From Alphaproteobacteria bacterium (lineage in GTDB: Bacteria > Pseudomonadota > Alphaproteobacteria > Rhizobiales > Hyphomicrobiaceae): a stretch of 17,345 bases of DNA. This document shows positions 1-8,482 of this stretch, piece after piece. The notes below the pieces were generated by a model. That model had not been told where the DNA came from. It did not search any database and was given only the letters and a program-made list of their open reading frames with translations. Positions within the stretch are counted from its first letter, which is position 1; each line of letters starts with the position of its first letter. The position numbers and the translations under genes were made by a program. Location: NCBI GenBank assembly GCA_022600335.1, contig JAHZKN010000268.1, positions 1 through 17,345 of the forward strand. Direction: 5' to 3'.

Positions 1-157
1 CTGCTGGTGGCCAAGCGCTTGGGTCTAACGCAATGTCTGCCATCTTCACGTCTTTGTTGCGTATTGCAGAAACACGGGCAAAGGCCATGCGGAACAACAA
101 TAGAAAGGTCAGCGCCACTTGCACAAAAACTGGCAGCATCAGATCCAGATTGGTCAT
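1..157 (-). CDS. MAPEG-family membrane protein, N-terminal part (runs off the left edge)
   Basis: Fifty-two codons are visible, starting at the ATG on 157-155. The protein begins MTNLDLMLPVFVQVALTF and continues LLLFRMAFARVSAIRNKD, then a polar stretch ending in DPSAWPP. A first membrane helix spans about residues 6-24, followed by a positively charged loop. This fits the start of MAPEG-family proteins (membrane-associated eicosanoid/glutathione metabolism fold), and such a gene next to guaB is common in Hyphomicrobiales. A GGAAGG ribosome binding site lies seven bases upstream of the ATG. The gene follows guaB by 76 bases on the same strand, so they may share a transcript. The rest of the protein is outside the window, so catalytic residues cannot be checked. 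The real substrate of bacterial members is usually unknown. Confidence 0.72.
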   Translation of the reverse strand, partial: MTNLDLMLPVFVQVALTFLLLFRMAFARVSAIRNKDVKMADIALDPSAWPPA

Positions 158-206
158 TGTCGCCTTCCACGTGTTGAGAGCATGTTCGTTGAGACTGATG
201 CATACA

Positions 207-221
207 AGAGCCGTGGGCTCT
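207..221 (-). other. Small intergenic hairpin between guaB and the MAPEG gene
   Basis: The arms AGAGCC and GGCTCT are perfect complements with a three-base loop. No T-run follows on the minus strand, so this is not a convincing intrinsic terminator. It may be a processing or mRNA-stability element between the two genes. Confidence 0.3.
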
Positions 222-233
222 CAGACCTGCTCT

Positions 234-1805
<1,572 letters not shown>

Positions 1806-1868
1806 TCACAGCAATAGGAAAAGCCAGCCCTCGCCGAATTGGAGAGGATGTGCGGCCGCCACCGAATC

Positions 1869-1898
1869 TTGGATAAGATTTTCTAATCGCTTTAGGAT
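1869..1898 (+). promoter_or_regulatory. Weak candidate promoter for the pqqA-like gene
   Basis: TTGGAT (1869-1874) and TAGGAT (1893-1898) are separated by 18 bases and lie about 90 bases before the peptide start. Each hexamer has some resemblance to the housekeeping sigma consensus. The region also has to hold the divergent guaB promoter, for which I found no clear match. Confidence 0.22.
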
Positions 1899-1988
1899 GC
1901 AGATTCAATTAGACATTATTGCCACATGTCGCTAGAACTGCCAGCGTCCCTTCGAAGGACTAATGTATACACTAGTGGAGGAAACCTA

Positions 1989-2078
1989 ATGAAGACCTGG
2001 ACAAAGCCCGCAGTACGCGAGCAGGAAGTTGGCCTTGAGGTCACAAGCTATTTGCCAGCTGAAATCGACGTCATCTAA
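1989..2078 (+). CDS. pqqA: PqqA-like coenzyme PQQ precursor peptide (orphan copy)
   Basis: This 29-residue open frame reads MKTWTKPAVREQEVGLEVTS, then YLPAEIDVI. PqqA is the ribosomally made substrate from which the Glu and Tyr of an E-x3-Y motif are cross-linked by the radical SAM enzyme PqqE, with PqqD as chaperone, to form pyrroloquinoline quinone. Here the motif is Glu17-Val-Thr-Ser-Tyr21, preceded by the family's V-G-x-E-V-T-S-Y context, and the tail AEID matches Methylobacterium-type PqqA as I remember it. GGAGG at 1977-1981 lies seven bases before the ATG, an excellent ribosome binding site. No pqqB, C, D or E gene follows; the neighbours are guaB and rlmE on the other strand. Orphan or duplicate pqqA genes are known, so this one may feed maturation enzymes encoded elsewhere. 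Its small size means automatic annotation could easily miss it. Confidence 0.88.
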   Translation: MKTWTKPAVREQEVGLEVTSYLPAEIDVI

Positions 2079-2118
2079 ATTGACGCTTTCAGCTCGCAGT
2101 TAAGCGAGTTTCCAACGC

Positions 2119-2152
2119 ACGGCGATCGCATCAGCGGTCGCCGTTGCTGTTT
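2119..2152 (+). terminator. Terminator-like hairpin after the pqqA-like gene
   Basis: A stem from 2119 to 2129 (ACGGCGATCGC) pairs with 2134-2144 (GCGGTCGCCGT) over an ATCA loop: eleven pairs with one G-U. The following bases, TGCTGTTT, are only moderately T-rich. It lies 41 bases past the stop codon, consistent with a short monocistronic transcript. It could also be a 3' stabilising structure. Confidence 0.6.
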
Positions 2153-2244
2153 GTGACATGCGTTCAAGATGGGCGATGGTGACGGACGATTGTCGCACGG
2201 ATCCAGGTTGATGCAACGTTCAGACTTTGGCGACCAGTGCAAAC

Positions 2245-2967
2245 TCAATCTTCGAGACCGCGAAACCCTGATGCCAAAACATAAAGCTCAGCACTGTCTT
2301 TGCGACTGGCTGGCGGTTTGACATGACGTACAGTGCGAAAATTTCGCTTCAATAGATTGAGTAACGTTTGCTCGGTGCCACCTTGTAATACTTTGCACAC
2401 AAACGTGCCACCAGGTTTTAAAATCCGACAGGCAAAATCTGCAGCTGCTTCTGCAAGCCCCATGATGCGCAGATGATCCGTGCGTTGATGACCAACGGTT
2501 GGTGCCGCCATATCGGACAAAACAATATCCGCGCGACCATACTTGAGGAGAGCGAGAAGAGCTTCCTCCGCCCCCTCTTCGAGAAAATCCATTTTTATAA
2601 AATCAACACCGGGCAGCGCTTCCACATCAAGATAATCAATCGCTGCAATTTGACCGTGACCAGAAACCGCCTGACACCGCTCGGCTGCGATCTGGCTCCA
2701 ACCGCCTGGGGCGGCCCCCAAATCGACGACCACATGTCCGCGCTTGAGAAACTTGTACTTGTCATCCATCTCCTGCAGCTTAAAAGCCGCGCGCGACCTC
2801 AAACCCTCGTGCTTGGCCGCTGCAACATAGGGATCGTTTAGTTGCCGTTGCAGCCAGCGCGTTGAGGAATTGCGCCGCCCGCGCGCCGTTTTCACGCGCG
2901 TAAAAAGCTGACGCTGGCCGCCAGACGGTCCAGATTTTTTTGGTCTTTTGCCCTTCATTACCTTCAT
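2245..2967 (-). CDS. rlmE: 23S rRNA (uridine-2552-2'-O)-methyltransferase RlmE (RrmJ/FtsJ)
   Basis: RlmE transfers a methyl group from S-adenosylmethionine to the 2'-O of U2552 in the A loop of 23S rRNA, a late step in 50S assembly. The 240-residue product starts with a very basic region of about 40 residues that should bind RNA, followed by the Rossmann-like methyltransferase fold. The SAM motif DLGAAPGGW is at 82-90. The catalytic K-D-K-E tetrad of this family is complete: Lys63 (SRAAFKLQE), Asp152 (LSDMAAP), Lys192 (FVCKVLQGG) and Glu227 (SAELYVLA). The ATG at 2967 has GGGA eight bases upstream; a second ATG three codons later is also possible. The gene starts 59 bases after the Ppx/GppA-type gene and is probably co-transcribed with it, a common alphaproteobacterial arrangement. 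Confidence 0.96.
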   Translation of the reverse strand: MKVMKGKRPKKSGPSGGQRQLFTRVKTARGRRNSSTRWLQRQLNDPYVAAAKHEGLRSRAAFKLQEMDDKYKFLKRGHVVVDLGAAPGGWSQIAAERCQAVSGHGQIAAIDYLDVEALPGVDFIKMDFLEEGAEEALLALLKYGRADIVLSDMAAPTVGHQRTDHLRIMGLAEAAADFACRILKPGGTFVCKVLQGGTEQTLLNLLKRNFRTVRHVKPPASRKDSAELYVLASGFRGLED

Positions 2968-3026
2968 CCAAAGTCCCTGCGCCCACGGCGAGGCAGAGCT
3001 GTCACGTCTTTTGAATCTCGTCTGTA

Positions 3027-4319
3027 TTAGTCAGCCGGCCCCGTCCGACCGCTGCTGCGCTTGCGGCGGCCCGACTTATAGACACCGTCCTCGGTCATCA
3101 GTGTCGCCAAAATTCCTTCCCGCAGACCGCGATCGGCAACTCTGAGCCGCGCACATGGCCAGGTGCGCATCACAGCTTCGAGAATGGCGCAACCCGCCAA
3201 CACAAGATCGGCTCGGTCTGAACCAATACACGGTTGGCGCACCCGCTCCGCGTAGCTTTGCCGCAATAACGAGTAGGTCACATCATGGGCTTGTTGAGAA
3301 CTCAACCATACCCCATCAACACGGGCGCGATCATAGCGTGGTAAGTTAAGCTTGATGCCGGCAACTGTTGTCACAGTCCCGGAGGTGCCAAGAAGATGCG
3401 CTGAACCGTTGTCGATCTTTTCGCGATAGCCATGTTTGGCTTCAAAGGGTTCAATGAGGCCTGAAACATATCCCACCATGGCCTCGAAGGACCCTTCCGT
3501 CACATGTCGGCCGCCAAATTTTTCCGCCAAAGTCACAACGCCGATCGGCAGCGAGGTCCAGGCATCCATCATCTCAACCGCTTCGATACGCTCAATATGT
3601 GTTCCTTGAGCGCCGGGGCCGCGTTTTGCTAAATCCAACCAAATCAACTCCGACGACCCGCCACCAATATCAAACACAAGAACGTAGCGTGCATGCGAGT
3701 CGATAAGGGACGCACAGCCCTGAACCGCCAGCGCGGCTTCGGCTTCCGGCGTCAGCACTTCAATGGCAAGACCGGACTGCTGCTTTGCGCGGCGTAAAAA
3801 ATCGTCACTGTTGGCGGCAATGCGACACGCTTCCGTTGCGATAAAGCGAGCCCGGCGCACCCGATGACGCTGCAGTTTTCGAGAACAGACTTTCAGCGCG
3901 TCTATGGTCCGCTTCATGGCGTCTTCTGTCAGCCGTCCGGATTGCGACAGGCCCTCACCCAACCGGATAATCCGCGAAAAGGCATCGATGACTTTAAATC
4001 CGCGCCGAGAAGGTCTCGCCAACAACAGCCGGCAATTGTTGGTGCCGAGATCAAGCGCGCCATAAACTTCACCAGGCGGGCGTTGGTACCGCCGTCGACG
4101 CTGTCGTGATCTGTTTTCAAACGCTGGCGCAGGCTGAGAACCAGACGCGTTTGCCGCTGCTTGTTGTGATGAATTAGATTGTGATGAAGACGCTGCAGAT
4201 GCGCCAGCGACACCTTTATCGGTGTTGCCTGGAGTCTTCTGATCGTTTGCCCCATCGGCGCTGTTCGCGCTGATCTGGGCTTGACCAGGACTACCTTGTT
4301 CGCCACGCGGAGCGCCCAC
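3027..4319 (-). CDS. Ppx/GppA-family exopolyphosphatase/pppGpp phosphatase
   Basis: This family removes phosphate from polyphosphate ends or from pppGpp, using an actin-like ATPase fold. The 430-residue product has the phosphate-binding motifs DLGTNNCRLL (90-99), FDIGGGSSELI (216-226) and GTSGTVTTVAG (311-321). An acidic PEAEAAL segment at 191-197 is where the catalytic Glu lies in relatives. The first 80 or so residues are low-complexity, rich in Ser, Gln, Ala and Asn, and end in a basic patch (RSRQRRRRYQR) before the fold. A leader of this kind is common in alphaproteobacterial members. The only start before an upstream in-frame stop is the GTG at 4319, with GGGGA about seven bases before it. 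The protein lacks the C-terminal HD-like domain of long E. coli Ppx. Sequence alone does not separate Ppx from GppA, so no symbol is given. Confidence 0.92.
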   Translation of the reverse strand: MGAPRGEQGSPGQAQISANSADGANDQKTPGNTDKGVAGASAASSSQSNSSQQAAANASGSQPAPAFENRSRQRRRRYQRPPGEVYGALDLGTNNCRLLLARPSRRGFKVIDAFSRIIRLGEGLSQSGRLTEDAMKRTIDALKVCSRKLQRHRVRRARFIATEACRIAANSDDFLRRAKQQSGLAIEVLTPEAEAALAVQGCASLIDSHARYVLVFDIGGGSSELIWLDLAKRGPGAQGTHIERIEAVEMMDAWTSLPIGVVTLAEKFGGRHVTEGSFEAMVGYVSGLIEPFEAKHGYREKIDNGSAHLLGTSGTVTTVAGIKLNLPRYDRARVDGVWLSSQQAHDVTYSLLRQSYAERVRQPCIGSDRADLVLAGCAILEAVMRTWPCARLRVADRGLREGILATLMTEDGVYKSGRRKRSSGRTGPAD

Positions 4320-4584
4320 GATCCTGTCCCCAGCGCCTGGCTCCAGGTGAACGTTGCTAACCCAACGGCATCAAAACCGAGCGGGTTCAACCTCCGCCTT
4401 CTCATCAAGCGTCTTTTCTGGTTGCACTTGGCAGCCACTGTAACAGGTTATCGGCCTAGGTAAAGAACCCGAGCAGTCCAGGCCCCGCCGACACAGCAGC
4501 TGGCGCGGGCCACAGATCCTGTTTCGCGAACGCCCGTACGACGGGGCGCAATGGGCGACCCGATAGCAAATCCAACCCGATGGC

Positions 4585-4612
4585 TTGAAGCCAGTGCCAC
4601 AAATGCTATACA
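4585..4612 (+). promoter_or_regulatory. Candidate promoter for tRNA-Gln
   Basis: TTGAAG (4585-4590) and TATACA (4607-4612) are 16 bases apart, and TGC directly before the -10 box gives an extended -10. It would start transcription near 4619, about 87 bases before the mature tRNA. This is the best sigma-70-like match upstream of the tRNA. Confidence 0.38.
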
Positions 4613-4656
4613 GCGCCATCCTAGACCGCCGCTCAACCTGCTAACGCAGTGCCCGT

Positions 4657-4670
4657 GCGATGCGCATCGC
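4657..4670. repeat. 14-base perfect palindrome upstream of tRNA-Gln
   Basis: GCGATGCGCATCGC reads the same on both strands. It lies 36 bases before the tRNA and downstream of the candidate promoter, so it would be transcribed as a seven-pair dyad with no loop. It may be a protein-binding site or chance. Confidence 0.35.
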
Positions 4671-4705
4671 TGCAAAGTGATTTGGTGCATGGCAAGTGGT
4701 CTCTT

Positions 4706-4779
4706 TGGGGGATAGTTTAACGGTAGAACCGCGGACTCTGACTCCGCTAGTCGAGGTTCGAATCCTCGTCCCCCAGCCA
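4706..4779 (+). tRNA. tRNA-Gln (anticodon CTG)
   Basis: The sequence folds into a full cloverleaf. The acceptor stem TGGGGGA pairs with TCCCCCA, and the anticodon stem GCGGA pairs with TCCGC around the loop CTCTGAC, which places anticodon CTG at 4738-4740. The T arm carries GGTTCGAATCC, and the 3' CCA is encoded at 4777-4779. It reads the CAG codon. It ends 62 bases before the stop codon of a convergent gene; only a short T5 run follows it, so no clear terminator was seen. Confidence 0.96.
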
Positions 4780-4841
4780 ACGTTTTTCAGCGTCTTAGGT
4801 GCCGGTCTTTCATCGCAGCCGTTATTGAAACGACGTGCCTA

Positions 4842-7499
4842 CTAAAGCACCGCATATCCGGCGCGCTTAACCTCGCCGAACAGAAAGTCTGCGTCAGCTT
4901 GTTCTCCGCCTAGGACGGCGCTCGCGTCCGGCACCAACACGGAGGCTGCGACCTCCCCGTCTCCCGCCGCCTCAGTTTCAAACGCATTGAGCGCCAAAAC
5001 GGACAATATACTCTTCGCTAGGACCGTAGATTGTTCTGGCGTCACGGTTTCGGCTTGCAACGGAAGATAGATCAACCGTCCTTCATCAATACACCGCTTG
5101 AGCGCGTTGGACTTTGGAGTCTTACAGCACAAATGCACGAAGAGTTCATTGTCGAGCACTGGCTCCAACCGCTCGCGCATAAACGAAGCGCGCTCGGAAA
5201 ACTCATCGCTGCCAAAAACAGTGGTGAAGAACAGCCGCGTTGATACGCTGTCAATATCCGCCACAATGTCGCGAATCTTACCCAGTGCGCGCCGGTCCTT
5301 CAGGCATTCGTAAAGCGTTTTGAGGCTGCCATTCGGCATCGCATGTAAAACCAAAAGCAGGTGGCGCAAGACGCCCTTTTGATTGTTGACAAATCGCAAC
5401 CCAAAAATGCTTTCGAGAATGCAACAATGAAACTCAAACACGGCATTGAAACTCTTTCGAGACACAAGGGCAGCCGTCGTGTTGAGTTCAACCGCAAAGG
5501 GATTGAGCACTCCGGCGAGATCTTCACCACCAACATCAAGGCTCATCACCCGCTCAGCAAGCTCCTGCCGTCTGGCAGATTCTACAGTTGCGACCAGCCT
5601 ACCAATGCGCCGGCTGTTACCGCCAACGACAATCAAGCTTGCAGCCCCATAAGACACACGCCTGAGCAAGCTGACTTCAAGCCCCTGAAACTCTTTTGGC
5701 GCAGCGTGCTCCGTCTCGGGAGTAGCGCTTGGCGCAGAGATTGCGCCGGGGCGAGGAATTTGACCCAAGGCGTCTCGGCTCACTTTTGCTGCGGTTCGCT
5801 TGCCAGACGATGGTGCGCGCTCGGAAGCGGGCGCATCATCTGAGTGCTCTTCCTCAGACACGCTATGTGTTTGATCTGTATTTTCGGGCATCGGTTCACT
5901 GGACGATGTCGAATCTGAACTTGTGCCGGCTTGCAAAACGCGATGCGCTGGAACAGCGCGCATTGCATCTTCTGCAGCCGTCATCGCGCGCTTCTTAATA
6001 AGCGCCTCAATATCATCAACGCTCAGGACCGGCTTGCGTGCCGGCGACCCACCGCCGGTGCGCTGAGGAAGAAACGCAGGTCGTCCGCGCAAAGCAAGTG
6101 CAGCGGATGAAAACAATATAAGCGCAACAACGGCCATGATTGTGAGCGACATCAAACTGCGCTGCATCGAAACGTGGCGCGCATTCTTTCGCGACGGCAG
6201 TGCGGAGGTTGTCAGAACCTTGTCCGTGGCATCGCGCACACGCGCCAGAGACTGTGAAACGTTGTCGTCCGTCGGGAAATGACTCGCGTCTTTTGCTAGG
6301 GGGCGCTCTCGTGCGTCCGATGCAGCACCCTTGGCATCAACTTTGGAGGCGCTCTTTGTGGCTGCACTGCCTGATGTGTCCGCTTGAATTTTCTCAATGG
6401 CATTCTGCTGGCCCGGCACAAAACGTGCCGCAAGCTGCATCCCGGTGTTTTGCAGCGACGCTGACGCCTCACCCAGTGCCGCGTTGAGCTCCCTCCCAGG
6501 CTGTGTTGGCGTCGATGTCTCTGTCGACATGGTCAGTAGTATGGGCGTCACTGGCACGCCCGCAGCGATCGATCGCACTTCACTTCCCTCAGCGCCGGCA
6601 TGTGCAGCATCACGGCTCTCCGCTGCGTTTGACAGCTGAGTCTCGGCACCGTGTCCGACTTGGTCTGGTTTTTTGATCGGCGGCGGCACTTGCGCGCTTT
6701 GGGTCTTTGCGTCTGACTTGGTGTCTGCCGTGGTCTGTGCTTGCGAAACCGCCGCGGCTTTGTTTTTGGATGGTGTCTTGGACAATCTGCCTTTGTCGTT
6801 AGTCGAGTTAGCAATGGTTGCGGCCCAACCCTCGACAACCACCACCGGGTGGCGCAATTCAAAGTTACTCAGATCGACGCGCTGATTTCTCAGCTGCTCA
6901 CGCTTGGCCGCTGCATCGGTTGTGGTAACTGATGGTTTGACTGTGACCGCCTCGGCACGGGCTCGAGCAGCCGCTTCAACCAAACGTGCTGCATCGCGCT
7001 TCTGGCGCAGCTCCAGCCGTTTGATGCGCGCCCTCAGATTAGGAAACTGATGATACTCCAGCGCATTGCGGTAGTCTTCGAGCGCACCAGAGACGTCGCC
7101 GCGCTGCTCGCGGATTTCGCCACGCTTGATATGCGCGGTGCCGACAGCCCAGTCGCCAATTGGTAACAGCTGCGGATTGCGCCAAATGAGCTGCGCACAC
7201 GCCTCCTCCACACCCTTGCGAACGCATTTTTGATGTTCGCTCTTCGCAGCTTTTGAGCCGACATAAACTGTTTCAGAGTATTTTGAAGCGGACTGAATGC
7301 GTTTGAGATTGCGCTCGACGCGATCAAGCCACGGATCAGCGTAAGCAGGCGAAGCAGAACTGAGCCCGCTCAGAATGGCGATTAGAAAACTAGAACATAG
7401 AAAAATGCGCCGGCGAGCCACGCGCGAAGGGTGGCCAGGCGTGCGGCGACACAACCTCTTACGCTCCGTGATTTGGCCCAATTGTCGGGAAACTGCCAT
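4842..7499 (-). CDS. Large envelope protein: signal peptide, TPR-like region, TM helix, degenerate TraG/HerA-like ATPase domain
   Basis: I do not recognise this 885-residue protein as a named family. Residues 27-54 form a signal peptide or anchor ending AYA/DP. Residues 120-160 look like a TPR unit (AHIKRGEIREQRGDVSGALE). Residues 230-445 are a low-complexity linker rich in Ala, Ser, Thr and Lys. A membrane helix lies at about 449-470, a second linker runs to about 600, and residues 605-885 form a globular domain. That last part follows the pattern of TraG/VirD4/HerA-type ATPases after their Walker A motif: SLIVVGG, then LDVGGEDLAGVLNPFAV, VLRHLLLVLHAMPNGSLKTL, RCIDEGRLIYLPLQ, and VLVPDAS where a DExx motif is expected. 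No GxxGxGKS is present and the protein ends early, so ATP hydrolysis is unlikely. The assignment is by eye. The ATG at 7499 is favoured because a TATAAT box lies just upstream of the alternative ATG at 7571. Confidence 0.72.
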   Translation of the reverse strand: MAVSRQLGQITERKRLCRRTPGHPSRVARRRIFLCSSFLIAILSGLSSASPAYADPWLDRVERNLKRIQSASKYSETVYVGSKAAKSEHQKCVRKGVEEACAQLIWRNPQLLPIGDWAVGTAHIKRGEIREQRGDVSGALEDYRNALEYHQFPNLRARIKRLELRQKRDAARLVEAAARARAEAVTVKPSVTTTDAAAKREQLRNQRVDLSNFELRHPVVVVEGWAATIANSTNDKGRLSKTPSKNKAAAVSQAQTTADTKSDAKTQSAQVPPPIKKPDQVGHGAETQLSNAAESRDAAHAGAEGSEVRSIAAGVPVTPILLTMSTETSTPTQPGRELNAALGEASASLQNTGMQLAARFVPGQQNAIEKIQADTSGSAATKSASKVDAKGAASDARERPLAKDASHFPTDDNVSQSLARVRDATDKVLTTSALPSRKNARHVSMQRSLMSLTIMAVVALILFSSAALALRGRPAFLPQRTGGGSPARKPVLSVDDIEALIKKRAMTAAEDAMRAVPAHRVLQAGTSSDSTSSSEPMPENTDQTHSVSEEEHSDDAPASERAPSSGKRTAAKVSRDALGQIPRPGAISAPSATPETEHAAPKEFQGLEVSLLRRVSYGAASLIVVGGNSRRIGRLVATVESARRQELAERVMSLDVGGEDLAGVLNPFAVELNTTAALVSRKSFNAVFEFHCCILESIFGLRFVNNQKGVLRHLLLVLHAMPNGSLKTLYECLKDRRALGKIRDIVADIDSVSTRLFFTTVFGSDEFSERASFMRERLEPVLDNELFVHLCCKTPKSNALKRCIDEGRLIYLPLQAETVTPEQSTVLAKSILSVLALNAFETEAAGDGEVAASVLVPDASAVLGGEQADADFLFGEVKRAGYAVL

Positions 7500-7580
7500 T
7501 GTCGTGAGCCGCCGCGTTTTGTAATTGCGCCCTTTGTCATCGTCCGGCGTTGTCTTCTGCGCGACACCCATCAGACATGC

Positions 7581-7586
7581 ATTATA
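7581..7586 (-). promoter_or_regulatory. Perfect -10 box (TATAAT) upstream of the large envelope protein gene
   Basis: On the minus strand this reads TATAAT, ten bases before the ATG at 7571 and 82 bases before the ATG at 7499. No good -35 hexamer is found at 16-18 bases; TTCGCT at 19 is the nearest. If used, it makes 7499 the more likely start and gives the gene a promoter separate from the two upstream small genes. Confidence 0.33.
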
Positions 7587-7638
7587 CGTCTTCCGTGTCG
7601 ATGCTAGCGAAGCGAAGCTTCATCCTACATAGGGACTT

Positions 7639-8007
7639 TTAGTGTGACTCAGCCCCATTGCCAGCACGTGCGCCTGTTGACCTGGAAAGCGCGCTTGGCA
7701 AACGCGTATCCGGCTCCTTCCAACCATCACCGTCGTACGTTAGACCTAATGTTTCGATCTCTTTGCGCAGGCTGCGTTGATACCGTTCCAAGATCAAACG
7801 GACCGCTTCGCTCATTTCCTCGCGAAACACTTTGCTCGCGTCACCATTGGTGACAAGAGAGTCTGCATTGGTACATGTAATGCGCGCATTGGCACCAACA
7901 ACGGCATCGACGCCTTCTTCAAGCAAAGCAACAACGCTGCGCAGCTCTTTGTCGTAGTGCGCCGCAAGTTCTTCGCGAATTTGTCGGTAAAGCTGGAATT
8001 TATTCAC
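7639..8007 (-). CDS. Hypothetical helical protein, coupled to the upstream small gene
   Basis: This is a 122-residue product that I do not recognise. It reads as largely helical (IREELAAHYDKELRSVVALL, later SEAVRLILERYQRSLRKEIE) with a disordered, charged tail from about residue 95. It has no signal peptide or membrane helix, so it should be cytoplasmic. The GTG start at 8007-8005 overlaps the TGA stop of the upstream frame in the form GTGA, a classic sign of translational coupling. A TTG at 8013, four bases after AAGGG, is the alternative start. It lies 139 bases before the ATG chosen for the large envelope protein and on the same strand, so the three genes may work together. The function is unknown. 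Confidence 0.62.
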   Translation of the reverse strand: MNKFQLYRQIREELAAHYDKELRSVVALLEEGVDAVVGANARITCTNADSLVTNGDASKVFREEMSEAVRLILERYQRSLRKEIETLGLTYDGDGWKEPDTRLPSALSRSTGARAGNGAESH

Positions 8008-8264
8008 GTCCAATCATCCCTTGGATCTTTTGGGAGCGCACCACAAGTCCAAGCCTCCCCCGCTTCGTCACAGATCAGCACCGAACCCGTTTTGGCGCCC
8101 GGCACCACCGCAACAACAACACCGGTCCCCGACATTGCTGCCAGAAAACCCTTGTGCCTCAGAAATCTAGCTGATTCGGATTTGACCTTTGGCGAGGCTT
8201 CGCAGTTGGTCTCTGTCCGCTGTAAAATTGCCACAAGAAATTTGCGGTAACACCCTGACAACAT
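8004..8264 (-). CDS. Small hypothetical protein, first gene of the coupled pair
   Basis: This 86-residue frame starts at the ATG on 8264 and ends with the TGA that overlaps the next gene's GTG. The second half (GFLAAMSGTGVVVAVVPGAK, then TGSVLICDEAGEAWTCGALP) has protein-like composition; the first part (MLSGCYRKFLVAIL) is short and mixed. No good ribosome binding site precedes 8264, and an internal ATG at residue 44 could instead give a 43-residue product. The stop/start overlap with the downstream gene is the main reason to believe it. No family is recognised. Confidence 0.45.
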   Translation of the reverse strand: MLSGCYRKFLVAILQRTETNCEASPKVKSESARFLRHKGFLAAMSGTGVVVAVVPGAKTGSVLICDEAGEAWTCGALPKDPRDDWT

Positions 8265-8445
8265 TTCGCTTTTTCAAAACTCCACGTGGCGATGCACTGT
8301 TGGTGGCTTGGGGATAGATTTTAAGCCGCCAACAACCGGCGTATTGGATCGCGCACGGAGGCGCATACCAACGCCATCCAGACCAATGCGTTAAAGTAAA
8401 CAAAGGCTTTCACTCGCGCGCCAAATCAGGACGCTCTACCGTCAA

Positions 8446-8462
8446 GACAACTAAAAGTTGTC
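8446..8462. repeat. Inverted repeat upstream of the small secreted protein gene
   Basis: GACAACT and AGTTGTC are perfect seven-base arms around AAA, ending 20 bases before the ATG at 8483. The position is right for an operator or a short leader hairpin. It is AT-centred and not followed by a T-run, so a terminator is less likely. Confidence 0.42.
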
Positions 8463-8482
8463 GAAAACAGGTGGTGGGTCCT

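Larger units (their letters stand above)
4320..4705. other. Gene-free stretch between the Ppx/GppA gene and tRNA-Gln
   Basis: There are two minus-strand open frames here (4371-4619 and 4448-4780). One runs through the tRNA, both are rich in Cys and Arg, and neither resembles a protein I know or has a usable ribosome binding site. The stretch must contain the phosphatase promoter on the minus strand and the tRNA promoter on the plus strand. Confidence 0.5.

Noticed and set aside
4448..4780. 110-codon minus-strand frame running through tRNA-Gln
   Set aside because: Its start is the antisense of the tRNA T and anticodon arms, a well-known false product, and the rest has no recognisable features.
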